64,000 nt of DNA from Agelas oroides (Eukaryota > Porifera > Demospongiae > Agelasida > Agelasidae): assembly GCA_949130485.1 (NCBI GenBank), contig OX422196.1:2345388-2409387 (forward strand), in the 5' to 3' direction. Shown piece after piece: positions 47,860 to 58,497 of this stretch (within the stretch, counting starts at the first letter, position 1; each line of letters starts with the position of its first letter). The notes under the pieces are model-generated. The model was given only the letters and a program-made list of their open reading frames with translations. It did not search any database and was not told the DNA's origin. Made by a program: the position numbers and the translations under genes.

Positions 47860-48169
47860 CGGTAGGAGAAGCTGCCTAAGCTGGAGCGGAGGTTCACTTG
47901 GTGATAAGATTGAACATCACTTCAAGGGGAAAGTGTGATCACATCTACAAAGAAACAGCCCCCCACATGTAACTCTCCCCTTAATTGCTGTCTAGAAGAC
48001 GTCAATTTCTATAAATGTCAATAACACTGCCTTTAAACTTGTCTAGTCAAACTCCTTAAGTTTGAACGAGTGCTAGGTGACTGGTCGTATCATCTATCAC
48101 AAGTTTATGGTCATAGGAGCAGTTGACCCCAGCAGTTCTAACATTTGCCCAGCCACCTTTTATAACTGG

Positions 48170-48720
48170 TGCTACCACCAATAAGGCCTCCCTAATTCAC
48201 CAGAGAGAGTGCATAAATTTGCGTTCAAAATGTGCAAAGTCTCCGTCTGGTCTCCCCGATGTAGACCTGGCCAAGTCTACATCGGGGAGACCAGACAGAG
48301 ACAGGAGACAAGACTGAAGGAGCACCGGGATGCCTGCGAGAAGATGACGGAGAAGTCAGCTGTAGCGGAGCATGTGTGGGAGAACCACCACCTGATCCAC
48401 TGGGAGGAGACTACAGTGCGGGACCATGGCAGAGGACAGGAGCTGTTGATGAAGGAGGCCCTGCACATCCAGATGACACCCTCAGAGGAGCGCTTCAACC
48501 GAGATGGAAGACTGGAAGTCCCTGGTTGCTGGACCGCTGTGAAGGAAGGCAGGAAGGGAGGAGCAATCCTCACTGACCTTTGACCTCCGATGACGTGTAT
48601 CCTCAGTAGTGCATGGCCTGGTGACAACTGAAGCATTCAATTGAAGCTTCAGCAAGTTATTTTCCGAGCTCAAGTTGGTAACAGATAACCTTCTCTTTCA
48701 TTTATGCAGCAGCCAACAGA
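48170..48720 (+). mobile_element. 5'-truncated Penelope-like element with GIY-YIG endonuclease remnant
   Basis: Frame 48209-48583 encodes the C-terminal endonuclease of a Penelope-like retroelement: VYIGETRQRQETRLKEH, SAVAEHVWENHH, KEALHIQM, NRDGRLEVPGCW. This matches the GIY-YIG layout (YIG, Arg, Glu region, then NRD). The reverse transcriptase is absent. The 3' part (CAAGTTATTTTCCGAGCTCA onward) matches the fragment at 1712-1755. A 22-bp hairpin at 48245-48296 duplicates and inverts the YIG-coding segment at the 5' break. Confidence 0.7.
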
Positions 48721-48944
48721 GAAGCCACTGAATTTTTTTGTTACAACTTAATTGTGATTGTTGTTTTTACTTAGAGTACAGCCCTCAATGGCAAATATGA
48801 AGATGTTAAACAGCTATCCAGTGGCCGTAGACGATAGATTATTACTGATTTCTCAGTATTTGATAACCAACAAGACAGCATGTAATATCTAAATGGAAAT
48901 AGTGTACGTAACATTCCTTGATATACTACTATAACTAATCATAC

Positions 48945-51900
48945 CTGGAGTATTTATGCTGTATGTGCATGCTGAGTCTTCATCAGCAATCACAACAGGG
49001 CAACCATCAAAATGTGTGTGGTTACCTATACAGCTTCCCTATGGAGAAGTAAATTCGATTATGGATACTCTGCAGTTAGTAGTAGATGGTTGCTAAGAGT
49101 AAATTAGCAAAATGGTAGAAGGAAAATCGTAAATAGTTTATACACATTTACATTATGCAGTAGGCCCTACCTTTGACATATGGTCAAATGTGCACTGGTG
49201 AAGAACGGTAGTGTTACAAAGATATGGGTAGGTGTTGGGGTTTTTACAGGACTCCAGGACAAACTCACAACCAAGGCCTGAACATGCAAACAAAACGGAA
49301 ATCATTGTCAGTAATACTACTCACTTTGACAAAGTGTAGCCATGGATCTGGCAGAATGATTTTCCCTCACACTCTCATACTATAATTACGGCATTTACCA
49401 ATGTAACATGACATGCATGCATAAACAACAGGATGTAGGAAAAAAGGGTTCTAGTATCTATAGGTCCTTGTATCCAATTTTCAAAACACTGCACAATGGT
49501 TGTGCTTCGGTACAGGCAAATAAATGCTGAATAAAGTGTTGTTATTACATACCTCTTCCCCATTGTAGTTGAAATTGATCATAGCTGTTTATGAATGTGT
49601 AGTTCACTTTGTACCATCCTGAGTCCTCAAAGAAGGCCAGGGTAAAGTTGCTGAAGACCGCATAGTCACTGTATATGGAAAGAGAATGGTCTGTCACTGT
49701 TGCTGTATCAGGTATGCTGCATCTCAGAGAAAATAATAATAATTACTATGCTGAGATGTGTACCTAATAACAATTCCAATTTGGAGTCTCCAAAACAACA
49801 AAGTGCATTCTAGTAGTAAAAACAATGAAGTTTCAGCCAAAGCCTATAGGATGCACTGCCATTTAGAAAAAAAGGTTGTTTTAGAAACATGCTACAGTCA
49901 CATTTACAGTGATCATGTAACATGAACAATCAACACAATCACATGCTTGTGAACACTTGTTGCTATACATTGTAGTTTTTTTGCAGCTGCACAGGCATTT
50001 CTTGACATTCGTATGTGTGCTTGTATGTAGCTAGACTATCATGATGATAGCATCAACCACAGTCTTACTTGGACAGGAAGGGAGCCATAGTTTCATGGTG
50101 TAGTACTCTGGCTTCCCAGTGAGAACTGTTGTAGAGAAGATTTTAGATGATAAAAATTAGTAGATGGAGCGTACAGATTATCGGCAAGTGTAAATTTTAC
50201 AGCTTTTTTGGGGCATAATAAAGAAACCAAACTTTTATGTGCAATCTACATGCAAACTTCAAAAAAGCCTTTGATATGCCACAGTGTGTATAGACCATCG
50301 TTAATATTTGATTAACCACTACTGTAATGATTAATATTTTGTGAATATTATGTGTAAGCATTTAACCATGTACCTCAATTGCAATTGAACAAGCAAAAAG
50401 ACCCATTCACTCCCAAAGGCATGTCATCATTAATTTCCACTTCTGTAGCTACAGCTAGCTATATAGCACTTGCAATGCTTGTGAGTTCAAAGTTAGTAAT
50501 TTTCCTCAAATTATGCCAATTTCAGTACCTGCAAAATTTAACCCAATTGTATAACCAGCTGTGATAAGAGCATAATGGACAGAATTTAGTGTAGTTCAGC
50601 CCTACCTGTTGATATGTATATAAACATGCCTTAACAACCAGTACCCGATATGTGTATTCCCACAAAGACAGATAGATAGATCTAGGCCTTGGTGAATGAT
50701 GCTCCTGCTATACCAGCAAATTCTGGAAATGCAAATATTATGCTTAGGAGTATGGTGTATTATGCATGCTTAAACAGTGTCTTTTGTGATGTGACATCCA
50801 AAAGTCCCAATGGAGAGTATAACAGGAAAGGTACACTATTATGCTTGCTGAAAGCACTGTATTATGCTCGAATATGCTCCTATGCCACCTGTACTACACT
50901 GTGCTTAAAATTATGATGGCAGAATTTGCCAAGGCCCAGTTACTGTCACTAAAGTGGCTTCACAGATGAAGACAAGCATAATCTACTTTACAGCTGTAAC
51001 GTGGCTTCCACAAATTTTACACGTGCTGCCACCAAAACTATGAATAAATGTATAAGGTTTTACAGAAACAGTCTGATAGCATCACGTGTCCTGGTAATGG
51101 AGGTCACCAGTACTATTTTTTAGCTCACCTCTCACTACCAACAGTACTGTCACCATTCTCCAGAGGAACAAATGGGAGATCTCTGCAACCAAAGTAGTTT
51201 CTTGCCACTTGTAACACCTGATATAGGAGTTGGTGGAACAAGGCAGTTTGTAACTATACAACAGTTAGTGCAAGTCAATCCAGGATACTGATGGATGTAC
51301 TTTGACAGCTTCTGGTGCCTCTCTGTCTAAAAGCTAGAATGTTTGAGTTTGAAAGTTTCTCCATTTTTTTCCTATTTACTTGCTGATGTGTGCTTGTTTA
51401 ATTTCCAGCTATAGTAAAATACATGATTGTAGATACTTTCATGTAATACTATATTACCCATTCACACTGCTATATAGCTACCCTGAATGCAAGTTTTGGC
51501 ACTGTGACCTTAGCTGTTCTAGCTAACCCATAAATTTATCAAAACCACTGTTCGTGGTTTGGTGTTTTTACAAATACAAGAGATATGCCTAGTTATGTTT
51601 TCATAACTTACTATGGTAGCTACACAGTAAAAACAAATTGCATGGTTGTTTTAACCACATAGTGCATGGCTACCTTGGTTGTAGTCAAGCTAATAGACAG
51701 TGGTTATGCTAGGTTTACTTTGGTATTAGAGACTAATTGCATAAGGCAACCAGAATGGAAACTGCCCTGATGCATAAACAATTACATTGCCCAATTCCTC
51801 TTACAACCACAATAGCTGAGAACACTCAGAACATCAGTGAAGGAGTCATTACAAATGCACACTTCAAAGTTGCAGTAGGGAACTTTCATGCTCTTACGTA

Positions 51901-52093
51901 ATGCAAGCAGGTGATTTCCTCACAAATGTTAGTGGTTACTACCAGTTACTACCATGTAAGATGATCAAGGCAGCTGCCTCTCTCGGTGCCTTATGCAACT
52001 AGTCTGTAGTACCAAAGTAAACCTCTCATAACCACTGTCTCACTGCAACCAGGGTAACCAATCTGTGGTTAAAACAACCAATTTGTTTTTGCA

Positions 52094-52136
<43 letters not shown>

Positions 52137-53827
52137 TCTGTGACCAGATATTGTAACTGGTGTGTATGAAAGCAACAAAAGTGTTTGTGGAAACTAACAA
52201 CAGACATGCATGCATAAGGTTTTGTTACCTTTGGTGAATTGATACCAGTAATGGCAGAGCCAGCATAGTATCCTGTTGTATCAGGTCGATAGAAAGTCAA
52301 ATTGCCATCATGGAAACTGAAGAGAGATGATTATTGAAAAGAATTTGTTTAGTAAATAGAGTGTAGTTGCAATCTGTGAACGAATTATGTTAGCTTGCTT
52401 TCTTACGGTGATTACATCACTTTGTATAGGCACTTCAGTGAATGAATAGAGGAGTATAAGAGGTCATGTACTCCTTTCATGTAGAAAATAGCCTTTGCAT
52501 GATGCATAGCATAGTTTACACAAAACTTGAGTTTTAGTTTACTGTCCCAATTTAGTACACGTTGGACATACTACATAAAGACATACTACTTATACTTATT
52601 AGAGTATATTGTTTACCCTCGGCTGCACCTCAGGTAAACAGTCACACAGACTACGTATTACGAAGTGTTAATCCCTTCATCATTTTACATAGATACGTAC
52701 TTACTTTTTGAAGTGTGTTTTGGAGAATCCCAGTGCATGGGATATTTCATGGAGGATCAGGTTAAACAGCACTTCAGGTATATGCTCAGCATCTGTGCTT
52801 GCTATAATGTTCTGCAGAAAATGATGTACTTAATTAACTGTAACTGTCGTTGCTGAAAGTGACTTACTGATGAACACAGTGTGAGATAGCCAGCAGATGG
52901 TCTGCGCCACTGGTCAATAGCACATGAAGAAGCAAATGCAAGAGTGCTGCTAGGAGAGCAGTAAGCTGTGGGAAGGGATAGATAACACATGATAGCATAT
53001 CAGATGATGGATTTGCATATGCTCAAGCTTTGGCTGAGCAGCATACAGCAGTTTCTAAAGGGCACCAGACCCTTGTGTATACTTGGTAAAAACTTACCTT
53101 TAGTCCCTACAAACAGCAAAAAGTCTGTATTTGCTGCCCCAGTTCCATTAGCTCCCCGCTCATGGCAAGACCCGGACAGCGAAGTACACACCTGTCTTGT
53201 TCCAAGATACTGATTGGGAACAGTATATGACCCACACTGGGTAGTTGAATATATATTCCTGCACTTTCCTTTATTCGGTCCAAAAGCATACTCATCACAG
53301 GTAGGTGGTATTGTCATATTGCCTGAGATCCGACGAACCAGAAGAGTCTGGTTTATGAGTGAAAGCACTTTCATGAGTGCACCACTTTCACTTGTCAGTT
53401 GTGAACGGAAGGTGCTGGACAGAGGTTCTATGAAGTGAGGGATGATTCGTATAGGAGAGAACCCAGCAGCAAACCTCTTCTCATGACCACCACTCCTTGT
53501 TTGTATTGTAGGGAAATGACCCAGTGCAATCTGCAGCAGAAAGAAACACGAACAGATGAGTTCGAAGTTAAGTTGTAGCGACGGTATCAGTCACCCGGCA
53601 CTGTGTTACGCGTTTTAATGCTGCAAGTGCAGTCGCGCGTCTAATGGCACAACATTCATTTACTCTTAATCGACTGAACCGTTCTTTCTACAGGCGAATA
53701 AAATTACACTTGCGCGAACCTTGTCATGGATGCACTCGTGGGACGCACCGCAGTGGCAAGCCAACAGCTGCAGCAGGACGGCCGTCCCGGCCATCCAGTA
53801 CAACACGTACATTGCCGCGGACTGCAT
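48945..53827 (-). CDS. Leishmanolysin-like zinc metalloprotease (M8), copy 2
   Basis: Ten exons (minus): 53827-53720, 53530-53098, 52965-52868, 52811-52705, 52316-52229, 51217-51129, 50125-50069, 49668-49553, 49277-49171, 49038-48945. Lengths match copy 1 exactly except exon 6 (89 against 80 nt). The signal segment (LYWMAGTAVLLQLLA), zinc site HEISHALGFS, distant SHWE and Met-turn Met are all intact, with no internal stop. The last modelled exon ends GCPVVIADEDSAC in phase 1, so more exons are needed, yet none was recognised down to 45.8 kb; the gene may be 3'-truncated or its last exons may be too diverged. A CG-rich upstream segment with ACGCATGCGCGC (about 53991) suggests an active promoter. 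Confidence 0.88.
52098..52133. repeat. (AT)n microsatellite
   Basis: About 17 uninterrupted TA dinucleotides in the intron after exon 5 of M8 copy 2. Confidence 0.97.
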
Positions 53828-53924
53828 CCACACGTACATACAGCAATGAAGCTTTTGTTGTAGGTAACTGCTAGTCTGCTACTGCAAATCTGCAACTTTA
53901 TATGATCTTTTATACAGTGTCCAG

Positions 53925-54005
53925 CGCCGTAGCGCGCGAATTGGTCTGCAGCGGCGCAGATGTACACTCCACATGAAGTTTAAATTGTACGCATGCGCGC
54001 GGGAT
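53925..54005 (-). promoter_or_regulatory. CpG-rich segment upstream of M8 copy 2
   Basis: CAGCGCCGTAGCGCGCGAAT, GCAGCGGCGC and ACGCATGCGCGCGGG (NRF1-like palindrome) lie 100-180 bp upstream of the start codon at 53827. Composition contrasts with the AT-rich flanks. Start site not assigned. Confidence 0.4.
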
Positions 54006-54309
54006 TAGACGTTGTTTCTGGCTTGTCGTTGTGGAACACCTGTCCCAGATCCCCACATGATCCCAGGACCATCAAGCATGCCTAAATCACAAGCTGACTA
54101 TCCTCCACATTCCCTTCTCATTCCACCCATGATATTTTGTTTTCAGGACAGGATGTTTCCTCACCCCAAGAGTGTATCCAGTTGGATTATATATCATACA
54201 TGCGTCTGAATGGAAAATTATTGCTGCCACCGTTAGCTAGTACACCTTTGAAATTATATCGAAGTAGCTACAACCGACAGTCAGAGTATGATCTTCTCAT
54301 TCTGAGGCT

Positions 54310-54402
54310 CGGCCCAGCTTTCAGTCACTGAATGTAGTGCTGCAGTACTGCAAGCACTACTGCAAGCGACAGAAAGCTGGGTAGGGAGGCTATAGTCTTT
54401 TC
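54310..54402. repeat. Foldback remnant
   Basis: CCCAGCTTTCAGTC...CAGTACTGCAAGC is mirrored by GCGACAGAAAGCTGGG after a short spacer, and GAGGCT lies at both ends; the arms resemble the insertion at 43098-43173. Confidence 0.5.
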
Positions 54403-54786
54403 AGTAGCTGTGTGAAGAAGGGATGAGCTCACATACTTGGTACATGATCAAATCAAGGTTAGGTATGCATCTTCAAAGCCCCAACAATTGGAGATCATGC
54501 ATACACTAGCTCAAGGAAGCCACAATGGCTGATCTGCAAGAGAATACAGAGCAAGAAAGTGCTGGCATTGCACCCGAGACTTGATAAGAGGAGCAGGGCT
54601 GGTGACTCAGTGGAATGTGGGAAATGATACATATCATCATGAGCACTGCAAGTACATTGGCAGTTCAATCTGTGAGGTGGACGTTGAAAGAGTGGCCAGA
54701 ACATAGTTTTGGTGGCCAGAACAGCCACAGATGGAAACTCCACAATAAAAAAAATTGTTCTAAGAAGGGCATGCTGATAGCTATAG

Positions 54787-57225
54787 GACCTCTCAGGGCG
54801 GATTTTTTTTTGGACGAGGTTCGAGAACTTAGTCGCCAAAACGACGGAAAATTAATGACAGGGTTGTACCCATTCTGGTAGCTATACGTAATTGGAATGA
54901 CGTAATGTGCCTGTCAAGATCCGAGAAAGTCGCTGAGTTTGCCCAGTGTGTTGTTCCTTGCCGTCTGAAGTTGACAAGACTGTGTCAAAAGTCGTGATTT
55001 ACACACACAAAGTGAGAGGTTGAACTTAGAGACATTTTCTATCAGCAAAGTACCGCTTTCAAGGCCTGCTGATAACTACAGCACTGAAACATTGCCTCTG
55101 GCTTCCATCCTACTATCTGGCATGCACAATTTTGTATGGCGTAGCTACCATTGGCGTCAATACTTGATTTAGCATTGTCACTTTACTCTCAGCGGCGATC
55201 TGAGCTCTTGGAATCTAAACATCAATAATCAATAAAGATTGACCTGTCTGTAGTTGTAAACATCATGGGTTAAGGAGACATTGAAATGTGAGTAGATGTT
55301 TATGAGGTTTGATGTTGCTGGTGGATCACACATTACGATAAAGAACCAAATCATTCAAATCATCACAGTGTGTAAGAGAGGAACCTAATAGCAGAAGTAT
55401 CACAATCGCACAGCAAATGTTAGTTTTGATCGGCAGAATGAACATATTTCCAGAAATTGATATGGCATTTTCATTGGCTAAATTTTCACGTACGTAAATG
55501 AGAATTTAAGAGGCATTTCATATTACCAAACAACATCATTCAGCTGGCCAACACAACTGCTTCTGTAAAGATTGTGATAGTTCTGCTGTTATGTTCCCTC
55601 TGCTGCAACTTTTGGTAGGAATCAAGGTTTGGTAGACGAAGTTGGTCAATGTTTTAGTATCAAAACGTACAGTATGACGTACAAAATATTGCATGCCAGT
55701 TACTCTATGAGGGAATGTAAAGCAACACACCCAACATTCTCACAGTAGTAATAGTATCATTTTGGCAGCCAGAATTTAGATAGGAAAGTCATACTTTCCT
55801 GACTCCAAGTCTAACCTCTCACTTTGTGTGGGTGAATCATGACTTTTGACCCACCTTGTGATGCGAAAAGAACAACACACTGGGTATTCAAACACAGCCA
55901 GTGACTTTCCCTGATCTTCACAGGCATATTAGCTAACAGAATGGGTACAACCATGTCATTAATTTTCCATCATTTTGGTGACTAAGTTCATGAACCAAAT
56001 CTAAGAAATAATAATCTGCGAGCCCTGGGCACACTAGTCTTGTGGACGCAAAGACAACACCCTATCCTTTGTCCCCCCCCATGCAATATTCCATAGTCTC
56101 ACTGGCTGTCCCCACTGTGTGAGCTAGTGAAGTGACTTAATAGAAATGCTATTGGAGATACATGGCAAACTCCCTAACTGCACAGAAATCAGAAACTATA
56201 TATAGGTGTGCCCAGCAAGACTGGTCATTTCATATCCTGTGTGCCCAGTGTATGACAGCAAAGTTTTTCTGTACACACATGGACTCATAACTTCGACATT
56301 GTAAAAAATCTATGTGATGATGCCCTCAGCTTGGCAAAAATGTCATGATAATCACAAGCATGATTAAGGTAAAGCAGGGCTATTCCAATTGCAGTGTCAT
56401 CCCAACAATCAAGCTAATGTCTCCACGATACTGTGGAGTTTGCAAGGGAAAAACATTGTTGATGAATGTCAGCAGGCCTGCTTGATTCACAGAAGGTTTC
56501 AAATTGTTACTATTCTCTGGTATCAGAATTTCCCTTGCATGAAATACTATCAGAATATCCTGCTTTACCTTATGAAGTGAGAGGTTAGAGACATTTTCCG
56601 CCATCATTATGCTGATCAAAAAAAACACTTGCTGTAGAAAATTGTGATACTTCTGGTTCCTCTCTTACACACTGTGACGACTTGAATGATTTAGTTCTTT
56701 ATCGTAACGTGTGATTATTGATGTTTAGAAAGCAGTTGATTTCAAGAGTTCAGATCGCAGAGTAAAAATTATGACAATGCTAAAATCAAGCATTGAAGCC
56801 AATGGTAGCTATGCCATACAAAATAGTGCATGCCAGATAGTAGGATGGAAGCCAAAGGCAACAGTAGGATGGAAGCCAAAGGCAACAGTAGGATGGAAGC
56901 CAAAGGCAACAGACTCAACGTTCTAGTGCTGTAGCTAGTAAGTAAATTATCAGCAGGCCTTGAAAGCGGTACTTTGCTGATAGAAAATGTCTCTAAGTTC
57001 AACCTCTCACTTTGTGTGTGTAAATCACGACTTTTGACCCAGTCTTGTCAACTTCAGACGGAGGAACAACACACTGGGCAAACTCAGCGGATCTTGACAG
57101 GCACATTACGTCATTCCAATTACGTATAGCTACCAGAATGGGTACAACCCTGTCATTAATTTTCCGTCGTTTTGGCGACTAAGTTCTCGAACCTCGTCCA
57201 AAAAAAAAATCCGCCCTCTCAGGTC
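54787..57225. mobile_element. 2.4-kb foldback element with very long terminal inverted repeats
   Basis: Starting GACCTCTCAGGGCGGATT at 54787 and, on the other strand, GACCTGAGAGGGCGGATT at 57225, the two arms stay nearly identical for at least 270 bp (including CGTAATTGGAATGACGTAAT) and recognisably similar for about 600 bp. A third, more diverged copy of the arm lies internally at about 55800-56010 in right-arm orientation, and a fourth fragment at 56577-56630. No transposase frame. The right arm contains a 24-bp tandem repeat (GGATGGAAGCCAAAGGCAAC), about three copies at 56843-56912, where the left arm has one. Confidence 0.85.
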
Positions 57226-58497
57226 ACTATAAGCATCTTGGGGTGCACCACTAGTGGTTACACTTCTGAAGTATGGGACAGTGAAGAATTAAGTGCATGC
57301 CAAACTAAAGCTGTGTAAACAGTATGCAATGGTACACACAATGAGGCCTTTTTCTGGTGCCTGTTAGAGCTACGTATAGTGCACATGAAAAATAGCTGGG
57401 CTTCAGACAAACATTTAAGCTGAACCAGTTATGTTCCAGGTTCAAAGCCTCCATTTCTAGTCTCCCTCAAGCCATCCATGCAGCTGATCAAATTATATGT
57501 AGCATGATGATTGTGTAATCACAGTGCACATGTGGATATATATCTCTTCATCCTCTTTAATTTGTCATAATAGAAGTGAAGTGACTTTTCATGGCTTACC
57601 AGCTGACCAGCTATTTATCATGTCTGCAACATCCGACTGTCACCCTTTATACTATCAACAGTATGCTGACAATACATGTACCATCTTAAATTGAAGTTTT
57701 AAGTTCACTTTTAATATAGACAACAAGTAGATGGGTGCCAAACCTACTAGATTTTACAAGGCCGATGCACAGTAACTGGTACCAAGAGTTTACTACTGTA
57801 ATAAACTCTTGATGATATAACATTAGCTGCACAATAATTAATCATATGTAGGATTCCTACTTAGCATAGATTTAAGTCGAGTTACTAAGCTACACTAAGC
57901 TGCAGAGTGTAACCGTTTTGGTACACCAAGCTGCTTTTACTGATCATAAGTAGATGTGGTCCTGAAGCGAAAGCAATGTGACTGGAACGGGGATCTGCTT
58001 GATTGGGAGACATGAGGGTGGTTTTGCCTTAGATCATGATCTAAGGCAAAAGCCTGAATATTTTGGCACTATGGTATAGCGCCAGAGTGATATTTCAAAA
58101 TTATGCTTTCCAATGAGACTTACTGCCTGTATGTTTATTACTTGGAAACAGCCTTCCCTTCCATGGATTCATTTTGACTGAGCAAATGTCATTGACAAAA
58201 TGCATAACACAATCATGCTTGGAGTCGCAGATGACCGGTCTCCTTGGCAAACATAAATTCCTATAACAAATTGTGCACTTATTTAGGATGATCATCGCTT
58301 TTCTTTGCGACTTACATTTCATAATGTGAAGAATTTCTTGTGTATCCTTGAGTTACATGCAAATACTAATGTAACCTAGATTTTTAACTACATTTACAGC
58401 TGAATACTCTTACTGCTACTATATCTCCATACATAATTTTCTCACCAAGCTGCTGGGTATAAAACTTTGCATGCATGTACACTGCTCAGACACAATG
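57226..58497. other. 3' flank of TBCB
   Basis: No supported gene. On the minus strand AATAAA (58134-58139 on plus as TTTATT) lies about 360 nt after the TBCB stop and could be its polyadenylation signal. A perfect palindrome at 58022-58051 lies further out. Confidence 0.5.
58022..58051. repeat. Perfect 30-bp palindrome
   Basis: TTTTGCCTTAGATC followed immediately by its reverse complement (through a shared GATCATGATC centre), with no loop. Confidence 0.95.

Larger units (their letters stand above)
45718..48944. other. Spacer between SRCR receptor and M8 copy 2
   Basis: This should hold the receptor's first exon and, if copy 2 is complete, the last exons of the M8 gene; I could identify neither. 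What can be seen is repetitive: the palindrome at 45765, a MITE relative at 46808-47056, a TIR element at 47385-47859 and a Penelope-like remnant at 48170-48720. Confidence 0.55.

Noticed and set aside
54615..54881. Plus-strand frame of 88 codons as a gene
   Set aside because: It runs across the left boundary of the foldback element at 54787, so it is a chance frame.
58101..58322. Minus-strand frame with clustered Cys (CTICYRNLC, VICDSKHDC) resembling a zinc finger
   Set aside because: It lies in the likely 3' UTR of TBCB, has no splice link, and the spacing fits no finger family I know; kept only as a note.
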